A DNA stretch of 36,129 nt from an uncultured Atopobium sp. GTDB lineage: Bacteria; Actinomycetota; Coriobacteriia; Coriobacteriales; Atopobiaceae. Made by a program: the position numbers and the translations under genes. The stretch spans positions 1 through 36,129 of the forward strand of contig CALIZS010000019.1 of the NCBI GenBank assembly GCA_938028565.1, read 5' to 3'. Position 1 is the stretch's first letter, and the number at the start of each line of letters is the position of its first letter. Below the pieces are notes generated by a model. The model searched no databases, was not told the origin of the DNA, and was given only the letters and a program-made list of their open reading frames with translations. This document shows positions 8,434 through 15,412 of this stretch, piece after piece.

Positions 8434-8874
8434 TTAGCCCTCCAGCTCAATCTTGACGGGATTCTGTGCAGCATGTGGGTGCTCAGCGCCGGCATAAACC
8501 TTAAGCTTCATACCCTGCTTGCGACCAAGAGTGGTCTTAGGAAGCATGCCCTTGACTGCGTGCTCAACAACACGCTCTGGGTGCTTCTCCATCTCTTCCT
8601 TGAAGGAAGTGATCTTCAAGCCACCAAGGTAGCCGGAGTGACGCCAATACTCCTTGTGGTCAGCCTTAACACCAGTAAGGACAACCTTGTCTGCATTGAT
8701 GATGACAACAAAGTCACCAGTATCAGCGTTTGGGGTGTACTGTGGCTTGTTCTTACCACGAAGAATCATGGCAGCCTTTGTAGCCAGACGACCGAGCGTT
8801 GCGCCCTCAGCGTCGATGAGCACCCACTTGCGCTCGACTTCGCCAGCCTTGGCGAACTGAGTCGACTTCTTCAC
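8434..8874 (-). CDS. rplM: 50S ribosomal protein L13
   Basis: A 146-residue L13. It shows the characteristic RKWVLIDAEGATLGRLAT, DFVVIINADKV and MLPKTTLGR segments. The start is GTG (8872-8874) with a strong AGGAGG about 7 nt upstream. It is the first gene of the rplM-rpsI operon and probably binds 23S rRNA early in assembly. The promoter candidate is at 8972-8977. Confidence 0.98.
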   Translation of the reverse strand: MKKSTQFAKAGEVERKWVLIDAEGATLGRLATKAAMILRGKNKPQYTPNADTGDFVVIINADKVVLTGVKADHKEYWRHSGYLGGLKITSFKEEMEKHPERVVEHAVKGMLPKTTLGRKQGMKLKVYAGAEHPHAAQNPVKIELEG

Positions 8875-8971
8875 TTGACTCCTCCTACGAATTACGAGTT
8901 GATAACCCCTGGACGGGTCATCGATGCTTTTTCTTGTCAGAGATTACGGGGCTCTGTGGAAAAGCCTTAAA

Positions 8972-8977
8972 AGTATA
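8972..8977 (-). promoter_or_regulatory. Putative rplM-rpsI -10 box
   Basis: TATACT on the leftward strand about 98 bp before the rplM start. A weak upstream GTACAAC could serve as the -35 region with 15-16 bp spacing. The -10 match is good; the -35 is poor. Confidence 0.45.
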
Positions 8978-9008
8978 CTCCACTCTTTAGCAGTTGTACG
9001 CGGGAATT

Positions 9009-9161
9009 TTTGTTGCTTCACGAATGCAACAATTCGTTCAAATTTGACGAGTTTCTCCACATTGCAAAGCCGTCCACAGCACAAGCCGCGAGTGCGCCGG
9101 GTTTCTCGCCAGAAAAGACCGCGGATATGCGCGTAACAACGCTGTCCGCGGTTACTTTTTT
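9009..9161 (+). promoter_or_regulatory. pfkB leader with terminator-like hairpin
   Basis: The 380 bp divergent region between rplM and the kinase holds two rightward hairpins. TTGTTGC/GCAACAA lies at 9009-9031. ACCGCGGA/TCCGCGGT (9118-9125, 9145-9152) is followed by six T residues at 9156-9161, like an intrinsic terminator. No gene lies upstream on this strand, so it would act as an attenuator in the kinase leader, if transcription starts before it. One TTTCTCGCCA motif (9102-9111) abuts the hairpin. No ligand-binding motif was recognised. Confidence 0.4.
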
Positions 9162-9254
9162 GCCGAAACTGAAGTATTATCAGCGTAGATAACTTGCGCC
9201 GCTTGGCGGTGCTACTCAAGCGCCGATTGCGACGCCGCAAACCGAGGAGCGACT

Positions 9255-10193
9255 ATGCCCAGCATCTACACCGTCACGCTCAACCCCGCTCTGGACAAGA
9301 CCGTCCAGGTGCCAAACTTTGCCGTTGACCAGGTGAATCGCATCACGTGGCTTAGGCAGGACGCGGGCGGCAAGGGCATCAACGTCTCCAAGGTCATCGC
9401 TAAGCTGGGCGGAGAATCTACCGCTATTGCCGTTCTCGCTGGTCAAACCGGCAAATGGATCGCTGACACACTTGGCGAGAATAACATCAAAGTCCAGGCG
9501 ATTTCTGTTCCTGGTGAGACGCGCACCAACCTGAAGGTCGTTGACACTGAGGGTGGCACCAACACCGATATCAACGAGCCTGGTCCCGAGGTCACCGACA
9601 CCGTACTTGACCAGGCACTTGCTGACGTGATTGCCAAGACTTCCGTCGGCGACATTGTGGTTCTTTCCGGCAGCCTCCCCCGCGGAGCTGCTGCTGATAC
9701 GTATGGCCGCTGGACTCGTGCTTTGCGCGACGCTTGGCTGAAAGTTTACCTGGATGCCGACGGCGCAGCGCTCTCAGCTGGCCTCGAGCAGAAGCCATAT
9801 TTCACCAAGCCAAACGATCACGAACTGTCTGCCATGCTTGGCCGCGAGCTTACCGACGTGGACGCGATTGCCGCTGCCGCTTCCGAGATTGTTGCTGGTG
9901 GCATTGACACGGTCTGCATTTCCATGGGCGGCAACGGCGCCGTCTACGCCACGGCCGACGAGGTTTGGTATGCTGGTCCAGTAAAAGTCCAGGTAGGAAG
10001 CACTGTCGGTGCCGGTGACTCCGTTGTGGCAGCACTGGCCTTTGCAGATGCACAGGGCCTCTCGACAGAAGACGCGCTGCGACTGGCCATGGCCACGGGC
10101 GCCGCAAACGTCATGGAGAGCGGAACTCAGGCGGCGGAGCGCTCGGTCGTGGATTCGCTTATCGAGAAAGTGCAGCTCACGCGCTTGCGCTAA
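9255..10193 (+). CDS. 1-phosphofructokinase / tagatose-6-phosphate kinase family (PfkB)
   Basis: A 312-residue PfkB-family sugar-phosphate kinase. It starts IYTVTLNPALDKTV, typical of FruK/LacC, has the substrate motif GGKGINVSKVIAKLGG (about 35-50) and the C-terminal ATP and anion-hole motif GAGDSVVAAL. It most likely phosphorylates fructose-1-phosphate or tagatose-6-phosphate to the bisphosphate. The exact substrate cannot be read from the sequence, and no PTS transporter or DeoR regulator is adjacent, which is unusual for fruK. GAGGAG precedes the ATG. It stands alone between a divergent ribosomal operon and a convergent lipase gene, and its GC is higher than that of its neighbours. Confidence 0.9.
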   Translation: MPSIYTVTLNPALDKTVQVPNFAVDQVNRITWLRQDAGGKGINVSKVIAKLGGESTAIAVLAGQTGKWIADTLGENNIKVQAISVPGETRTNLKVVDTEGGTNTDINEPGPEVTDTVLDQALADVIAKTSVGDIVVLSGSLPRGAAADTYGRWTRALRDAWLKVYLDADGAALSAGLEQKPYFTKPNDHELSAMLGRELTDVDAIAAAASEIVAGGIDTVCISMGGNGAVYATADEVWYAGPVKVQVGSTVGAGDSVVAALAFADAQGLSTEDALRLAMATGAANVMESGTQAAERSVVDSLIEKVQLTRLR

Positions 10194-10199
10194 CGTGCG

Positions 10200-10263
10200 G
10201 GATGCGAGCGCGCGGGGCGCTGCGGGTGCGCGGATGCGAGCGTGCGGGGCGCTGCGGGTGCAC
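10200..10263. repeat. Two tandem 32 bp GC-rich repeats
   Basis: Units 10200-10231 and 10232-10263 match at 30 of 32 positions. They begin 7 bp after the kinase stop and end next to a CGGGTTTCTCGCCA motif (10264-10277). No hairpin or coding function is evident. Confidence 0.8.
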
Positions 10264-10297
10264 CGGGTTTCTCGCCAGGTGCGCCATAACAGCATGC

Positions 10298-10419
10298 GCG
10301 CCTGAAAAGTGCAAAGAATCTGTATTTTGAATACAGATTCTTTGACAAAATCAGGCAAATCCACAGTTTCTTTTGCATTTTTAGGCAAAATTTACAGAAT
10401 CTTTGACGAAATCAGGCGC
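10298..10419. repeat. Modular palindromic element, copy E1
   Basis: A 122 bp element bounded by GCGCCTGA and TCAGGCGC. It contains one inverted and three direct copies of a ~24 nt unit whose core is ACAGATTCTTTG and whose end is AAATCAGGC, separated by 6-7 nt A-rich spacers. The first two units form a long hairpin (CAAAGAATCTGTATT paired with its complement). Copy E3 at 13848-13969 is closely similar. It lies between convergent genes. Confidence 0.85.
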
Positions 10420-10450
10420 GTGAAAGATAGACTACGTGGTTCTAAATTTC

Positions 10451-10575
10451 GAGCCTGAAAAGGGCATCAAGTCTGAGTAAATTTACTCAGACATGGCGAG
10501 AAAAACCGGCAAAACCACTCAGATATGGTGCACTTTTCCGGCAAATCGTTCAGACATGGCGAGAAAATCAGGCGC
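10451..10575. repeat. Modular palindromic element, copy E2 with a different core
   Basis: The same frame as E1 and E3 (GAGCCTGAAAAG at the start, GGCAAA joints, AAAATCAGGCGCAC at the end) and the same one-inverted, three-direct plan. The core of the units is CTCAGACATGGCGAG instead of ACAGATTCTTTG. Two of the units therefore contain the window-wide TGGCGAGAAA motif (10494-10503, 10557-10566). It begins 31 bp after E1. Confidence 0.8.
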
Positions 10576-10655
10576 ACTTCAACGCAGGCCCGCGTGCATC
10601 ACCGCAAATCGCACTCACCTCACCGCAGGCCACGCGAGTACCTGCCGCCCTCGCC

Positions 10656-11612
10656 CTACTCGATAAAACTTTTAATCTCTTCGAGGCGCTCAAGTGCAAC
10701 TTGGCGACCTGTCAGGTACAGAGACAGCAGGGCCTCACCGGACTTCTCGTTAACTTTAACTTCAACTGGCTCGGGAGGCAGAAGCACCAGCGCTCTTCCT
10801 TCTTTCTCCAGTTCAAAAAGCTGTTTGCGCTGATCCATGTAGCGCTCGGCGCGAGAAGCCAATGCGGCTTCAAAGTATGGATACGCGGAGTAGAGCTGCG
10901 AGCGGATTGCGATCTGCTCGTTGACGTCGGTTTTTACGAAGTCCCTATCCTGCGTGATAATGACCAGCGCTTTCTTTGCCGGCTTGTGATCGGGAATGTC
11001 AACCGCGCGTTCCGCTTTACCGTCGGGCAGACCAAGCGCGGCCGCAAACGGAATTGAATCGGTAGTTCCGCCGTCCAAATAACGATGTCCATCCAGCTCA
11101 ACCATGCGAGAAACCGTTGGCATCGACGCGGACGCTCGGACCATGGTCACGTCTTCCGGAAACTTTTTTACGTGCAGATATGCCGGCGTGCCAAACGTAA
11201 CGTCGGACGCCACCGCGTACATCTGCATGGGATTTTGATTGAACGCCTCGTTATCGCAGGGGTCCAAATGGTTTTGGATCTCATCGAACATAAAATCCGC
11301 GCCCGCGATGTCACCAGTAGTAATCAGTGAGCGGAGCGAAAGAAAGCGAGGGTCATCCCTAAAGGCCAGCATAATGCGCATGGCGCGACCCATTTGCTTG
11401 GACCTGAAGCTCACGGCGTTGATGGCACCCGCGGAAACTCCCCACACACTCTCAAAGTTAGTGACGCCCTTCTCGCGAAGTACATCAAGGATTCCAGCAG
11501 TAAAAATGCCTCGATAGCTGCCACCCTCTAGCACAAGCGCAGTTGAAGATAGGTGCGCGGGCTCCTGGCGTGCGCCGGCGTTCTGCGAGAGTTTTTGCTG
11601 CTGATCGTCCAT
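10656..11612 (-). CDS. Patatin-like phospholipase
   Basis: A 318-residue serine acyl-hydrolase of the patatin/RssA-YjjU type. The oxyanion-hole stretch is GGSYRGIFTAG (30-40), the nucleophile elbow is GVSAG (S60), and the catalytic Asp is in YLDGGTTDSIPF, giving the Ser-Asp dyad. It has no signal peptide or membrane segment, so a cytoplasmic or membrane-peripheral lipid hydrolase is likely. The substrate is unknown. It converges on the PfkB gene across the repeat-rich region 10194-10655. The start follows a GGAGG, and TACACT upstream could be its -10 box. Confidence 0.92.
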   Translation of the reverse strand: MDDQQQKLSQNAGARQEPAHLSSTALVLEGGSYRGIFTAGILDVLREKGVTNFESVWGVSAGAINAVSFRSKQMGRAMRIMLAFRDDPRFLSLRSLITTGDIAGADFMFDEIQNHLDPCDNEAFNQNPMQMYAVASDVTFGTPAYLHVKKFPEDVTMVRASASMPTVSRMVELDGHRYLDGGTTDSIPFAAALGLPDGKAERAVDIPDHKPAKKALVIITQDRDFVKTDVNEQIAIRSQLYSAYPYFEAALASRAERYMDQRKQLFELEKEGRALVLLPPEPVEVKVNEKSGEALLSLYLTGRQVALERLEEIKSFIE

Positions 11613-11853
11613 AACAACCTCCGAACTTTGTTATTCAGAGTGTACCCAATTTCTGCTCGGACGCCCAACCGGTTTTCCACACAAAAAAGCGCGCGAATAT
11701 CAGGCGCTTTCGCATAACTTTATATACTTTGGCGAGAAACCCGAAGGTGTTGTCACTGCAATCGGCGCCACAGCTGGCATCGCAGTCGGCGTCGCAAACG
11801 AAGCCGCAGCAAGAAGCCGCGTGTGGAACCGCGCGCTTGCTGCGTCCCTTGCC

Positions 11854-12214
11854 TTACTTGCAGACCTTACGAGAAGCAGTAACAAAGCCAAGACCGCTTA
11901 CTGCAAGAACAGAAGCTGGGGCTACAACATCTGCGATACCAGTTGCAGGAAGCACGGACTTCTTCGCTGGCGTTGGTGCAGGAGCTTGAGGCAGACTCTG
12001 GTTCTGGTGCTGGAGCTAGCTCTGGATCAGGGGTTAGATTTGGATTAACCGTTGGGTCCATGAGCTGCTCTCTAGTTGGTGTTGCAGCTATAGCAGTAAC
12101 ACCAGTGGTGCTTGTAGGAGTAGGTGTTGTGCCCTCTGCCAGCGCAGATGCTGGAGCAAGTGCCAGCGCGGCTACAAGAGCAGACGAAGCGATGCATACC
12201 TTTAAGCTCTTCAT
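11854..12214 (-). pseudogene. Frameshifted LPATG surface protein gene
   Basis: The first frame (12214 down to about 11990) encodes a signal peptide (MKSLKVCIASSALVAAL...), a Thr/Pro-rich stretch and a PAPEPES spacer. It then runs out of frame into Cys/Arg-rich sequence. A one-base shift near 11985-11995 restores a sensible ending: PAPTPAKKSVLPATG, a hydrophobic segment and SRKVCK, stopping at 11854-11856. Joined, it is a short (~120 aa) sortase substrate lacking the globular domain of the two paralogs at 106-1800. No homopolymer lies at the break, so phase variation by slippage is not obvious. A sequencing error would also explain it. Confidence 0.75.
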
Positions 12215-12562
12215 GTGGCTTTTGCGCTAAAACTTATACTCCCAGGTAGATGGCAAGAAGCACAAAATTTTTAGCGCATTTTTTCTGATATGGATTATTT
12301 AGTTTCTCCGTGAGCAGATAAAATCATATACATATTGAACAAATGTCGCGTCTACTCGACACATTCCGTGAACGCACAAAAAATTTAAGCGACCTTTAAA
12401 ACTATTTTCAAAAAGTTTGATAACATTTCTGCAGGTAAACTATTACGCAACCGAGAGTTGACAAATTTCCAACTCAACTTGGTGGTGTGCAATCGATGCA
12501 GTTTTTAGAGTAATAGCCATCACATGTGAATCCCACCACATCACCAACAGAAAGGAACAACC
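12215..12562. other. Divergent intergenic region
   Basis: This AT-rich 348 bp stretch separates the leftward LPATG gene from the rightward XRE gene. On the right strand TTGATA and CTATTA are 17 bp apart (12418-12446), and TTGACA occurs at 12467-12472 inside a small inverted repeat (GAGTTG...CAACTC). TTGGTGGTGTG (12479-12489) is imperfectly complementary to CACATCACCAA just before the RBS, so the leader could fold over the start. No gene is seen here. Confidence 0.4.
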
Positions 12563-13678
12563 ATGTTACTGAGCGAGAAAATCATGAGCCTCAGAAAGCG
12601 TAATGGTTGGTCACAAGAAGAGCTTGCACAACAGCTTGGCGTTTCAAGACAGTCAGTTTCTAAATGGGAGTCTATGGCTTCCATGCCTGATATTCAAAAG
12701 ATTATGTCCATGAGCGAGCTTTTTGGTGTTTCCACAGACTACCTGCTCAAAGACGAGCTTGAAGAGCTTCCTGCTACTGCCGTAACCACCGCCGATGCCA
12801 CAAACAGCGCTGACACGGCCAAATCTGACGGCATTGCAGGTACTGCCGCCAGCGCGGCCACAGGTGCCTCCTCAGGTGGCGACGCATCCACCAGCAAAGC
12901 TGTAGTGCCAAAGCTCAGCGTATCACTTGAGACAGCTACCGAGTACTTAGATGCAGTCGCACGAACTTCTCGCCCCACTTCGTTTGCAATTACCCTCTTT
13001 ATCCTGGGCCCAGCGTTGCTTGTTTCGCTTGCAACATACAGTGAAGATGCGCTCAATTTTGATCCGACACGCATTTCTCCAGATGCACTGGGCATTGCAG
13101 GCGTATGCCTTATGATGCTCTTTACTGCCACTGGCGTTGGACTGCTGATTCTCCAAGACATGAAGCTTGCAAGGTTTAAGCAGTTCAAGAAAGCATCTCT
13201 CGAGCTTCAGTACGGCGTTGAGGCTGCCGTCCGTAGGCGCGCCGAATCCACCGAATCGCTGCGCTACATGCAGCAGGCGGCTGGCGTCTGCCTCACTATT
13301 CTGAGCGCCATTCCCTTCCTGATTGCTTCGTACTTTGGAGCTGGACTCACCTTTGCCGTTGGCTTCCTTGCGGCAGCAATTCTGGTTTCTCTTGGCGTTT
13401 ACCTGCTGGTTTACTCGGGAATCCTTAGGGATGGCTATAGGGTTCTTCTGCAGGAAGGCGATTTCTCACATGACGAGAAAAGCTGCAAGAAGGACTACGA
13501 ATCCACTGCATTAAAGTACAGATCACTTGCAAAGGCATACTTTGGCGCAATTGCCTTGCTTTACATGGGCTACAGCTTTATCACCAAGGACTGGAAAAGC
13601 TCCTGGATTATCTGGCCAGTCTCCGCACTCCTCTACCACATTGCTCTCAGCATCTTGAACGCCCTGAAGAAAAAGTAA
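12563..13678 (+). CDS. XRE-family regulator fused to a membrane domain
   Basis: A 371-residue protein. The N-terminal Cro/CI helix-turn-helix (about 5-65) reads SLRKRNGWSQEELAQQLGVSRQSVSKWES. A Thr/Ala/Ser-rich linker (70-125) follows, then about six membrane segments from residue 145 to the end. Such one-protein membrane-tethered regulators occur in Gram-positive bacteria and usually control a neighbouring transporter or stress gene. Neither is adjacent here. An AAAGGAAC RBS precedes the ATG. A terminator follows at 13788-13820. Target and signal are unknown. Confidence 0.85.
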   Translation: MLLSEKIMSLRKRNGWSQEELAQQLGVSRQSVSKWESMASMPDIQKIMSMSELFGVSTDYLLKDELEELPATAVTTADATNSADTAKSDGIAGTAASAATGASSGGDASTSKAVVPKLSVSLETATEYLDAVARTSRPTSFAITLFILGPALLVSLATYSEDALNFDPTRISPDALGIAGVCLMMLFTATGVGLLILQDMKLARFKQFKKASLELQYGVEAAVRRRAESTESLRYMQQAAGVCLTILSAIPFLIASYFGAGLTFAVGFLAAAILVSLGVYLLVYSGILRDGYRVLLQEGDFSHDEKSCKKDYESTALKYRSLAKAYFGAIALLYMGYSFITKDWKSSWIIWPVSALLYHIALSILNALKKK

Positions 13679-13787
13679 GCGCACGCTGGGGCAGCGATGC
13701 GCCTACCAACACGCGCCGGTTGGGGCGCCGGTCAGAGCGCTGTTCAGGTGTCGGGCGGCGGTTAAAGCGCTGGCAAGTACGACTCGC

Positions 13788-13831
13788 AAGAGCTCGGTCT
13801 TCTCGACAGGCCGAGCTCTTTGTGTGTTGTT
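13788..13831 (+). terminator. Terminator of the XRE gene
   Basis: The perfect 10 bp stem AAGAGCTCGG/CCGAGCTCTT (13788-13797, 13811-13820) is followed by a T/G-rich tail (TTGTGTGTTGTT). It lies 109 bp past the stop. The intervening bases are GC-rich with GGCG/GCGC repeats and no gene. Confidence 0.7.
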
Positions 13832-13847
13832 CGACGAAGGTTCCTTT

Positions 13848-13969
13848 GAGCCTGAAAAGTACAAAGAATCTGTGTTTGGAACACAGATTCTTTGATGAAA
13901 TCAGGCAAATCCACAGATTCTTTTATGTTTTTAGGCAAAAGTTACAGATTCTTTACAGAAATCAGGCGC
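13848..13969. repeat. Modular palindromic element, copy E3
   Basis: Nearly the same as E1 (10298-10419). It begins GAGCCTGAAAAGTACAAAG, has a hairpin around ACAGATTCTTTG, then two more direct units, and ends AAATCAGGCGCAC. Differences from E1 in the first hairpin are compensated on both arms (GTGTTT...AACAC versus GTATTTT...AATAC), which suggests the fold is kept. It is again placed between convergent genes. Confidence 0.85.
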
Positions 13970-13999
13970 ACGGCGGACGGTACAGAATCAGTTGAAACT

Positions 14000-14515
14000 T
14001 TATGCACGGCGAGATGCCTGATACTTCTCGAAAGCAGCCTTATATTTCTGCTCTTCTTTCTTGAAAATAGCATTGAAGACTAAGGTTGTAATCAGAAGAA
14101 TGACCAGGTATAGTGCGGTAAATGACATCCACGCCTGAGCCATATTAGGAACCCATTCACCAATGAGTGCCATCGCAACAAGCGTTGGGAACAGGCAAAC
14201 GTTGAAGCCAAGGAACCTTTGAAGGTAACTAAGCTTGGTAATCAGAGGCTGGTAGTTGAACCAAATCTGCTGGTAAATGCCCGAAAAAGCGCCAGCGGCG
14301 ATCAGCGTGAGAAGCGTAATGTTATTCTGTCTGTCACCATAATTGATTGCCAGCGCAATGATGCCATACACAAGCGAGATGCCGGTAAAACATAGTGCTC
14401 CAGAAGAAATGCCTTTGCACATAATTTGACCTGCTGTTTTATTGAGTCCCTCGTCAAATTCTTGCTGAGAATCTTGCTCGATTTCTTTCCAGTTTTGCGA
14501 TTCGTTGCGTTCCAT
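14000..14515 (-). CDS. DUF3021-like four-helix membrane protein
   Basis: A 171-residue protein with a charged N-terminus (about 1-28), four predicted membrane helices between residues 33 and 152, and a basic/acidic cytoplasmic tail. Its size, topology and place directly downstream of a LytTR regulator match the DUF3021 family. In other Gram-positive bacteria such proteins pair with LytTR proteins, and comparable membrane partners inhibit the regulator (LytTR regulatory systems such as HdrRM and BrsRM in streptococci). That this one inhibits its neighbour is inference. The RBS AGAAGGGA precedes the ATG. Confidence 0.7.
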   Translation of the reverse strand: MERNESQNWKEIEQDSQQEFDEGLNKTAGQIMCKGISSGALCFTGISLVYGIIALAINYGDRQNNITLLTLIAAGAFSGIYQQIWFNYQPLITKLSYLQRFLGFNVCLFPTLVAMALIGEWVPNMAQAWMSFTALYLVILLITTLVFNAIFKKEEQKYKAAFEKYQASRRA

Positions 14516-14631
14516 GATGTTCCCTTCTCTGGGATAAATTTGCCGTTAAAGTGAATATTTGTGTGCTGTTTCGATTGGGTTCGGGTGGCGCTCGGCGCCT
14601 AGAACTGCGGCGCGAGAAAACCTGCTAACCC

Positions 14632-15078
14632 TTACACGACTCCAATACGTCGCTTGATCTCAAAAGCGTACTTTCTTGAAGCAACAAGGGTTTTCTCGCC
14701 AAGCGACAGCAGTATGCGGCCAGAACCTGCGGGTTTGATACCCGTAACCTGATCCAAGTTGACCAGTTCCTGTCGAGAAGTGCGTACAAACGCCGTATCC
14801 TTGAGAGCGTCCTCGAGCTCAGTCAGACGGCTAGAACTTTCCAGCGTCTCCCCGTTTACCAGGTGAATCAGCGTCAATTTGCCGTCCGTTTGAATCCACG
14901 AGACATCCGCGAGAAGAACGACGCGTCTGTTGATAGTCCCGGGAACGTATCCAGTCATCTTTCCATCAACCATCTGAAGCTGGCGAACAATTCCCGAAAC
15001 GCGCGGGTCATCAGGTCCACTCAAGATAGTCACCTCGATTTGCGCACGACCTTTTTCTTCAACCACTCGAATTTCCAT
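14632..15078 (-). CDS. LytTR-domain transcriptional regulator
   Basis: A regulator of about 148 residues lacking a receiver domain. The C-terminal LytTR DNA-binding domain shows VSWIQTDGKLTLIHLVNGE, TAFVRTSRQELVNLDQVTGI and the RKYAFEIKRRIGV ending. The N-terminal ~50 residues (EIRVVEEKGRAQIEVTI...) are typical of stand-alone LytTR regulators. I prefer the ATG at 15078 (MEIRVV) over the one at 15093 because family members begin with this strand. The gene is 116 bp before the DUF3021-like gene and almost surely co-transcribed. Target promoters are not evident in the window. Confidence 0.88.
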   Translation of the reverse strand: MEIRVVEEKGRAQIEVTILSGPDDPRVSGIVRQLQMVDGKMTGYVPGTINRRVVLLADVSWIQTDGKLTLIHLVNGETLESSSRLTELEDALKDTAFVRTSRQELVNLDQVTGIKPAGSGRILLSLGEKTLVASRKYAFEIKRRIGVV

Positions 15079-15093
15079 GGCACATCCAAACAA

Positions 15094-15412
15094 CTTGCTT
15101 AACCAAATGTCTTGTTTTCCTGCTGCAGCGAAATTGTAGTCCGCTTGCTTCCTTGCCTTAAGGCATCTTTAGAGTAACTGTTGCAGTTCTTATTTATGGT
15201 CTCATATCGCCCAAATGCACTAACTGACGTATGAAGTGCATTCTTTGCTCTCCGAGTGCCGCTTTCTGCGCGACCGTTATTGCACGCGCAAACGCGTTCG
15301 CGCGCACATTCACACAAAGAGCCGCCCTCAAGATGAGAGCGGCTTAAAGTTACTGCGTGCTAAATCTGTGGCTTCCACGCACCATACCTGCGAGCGTCAG
15401 CCTTGTCACAGC
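15094..15412. other. Intergenic region upstream of lytTR
   Basis: 319 bp without a convincing gene. The right part (15320-15344) is the terminator of the surface protein operon, and the left part must hold the lytTR promoter. I see no clear pair of LytTR direct repeats. Confidence 0.4.
15316..15344 (-). terminator. Terminator of the large surface protein gene
   Basis: A 10 bp stem with one mismatch (15320-15329 with 15335-15344) and a 5 nt loop. CTTTGTGTG follows on the leftward strand. It lies about 70 bp past the stop at 15413. Confidence 0.65.

Noticed and set aside
10298..10575. CRISPR-like array
   Set aside because: The 30-31 bp period and repeated ends are suggestive. But the unit is one inverted plus three direct copies, the spacers are only 6-8 nt, and no cas genes are present.
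11730..11900. Rightward coding remnant (GEKPEGVVTAIGATAGIAVG)
   Set aside because: It looks peptide-like for about 40 codons, but it has no start or RBS and overlaps the LPATG pseudogene end. Probably chance in GC-rich sequence.
13679..13790. GC-rich GGCG/GCGC repeats downstream of the XRE gene
   Set aside because: Short, irregular and without a consistent period; not reported as a repeat family.
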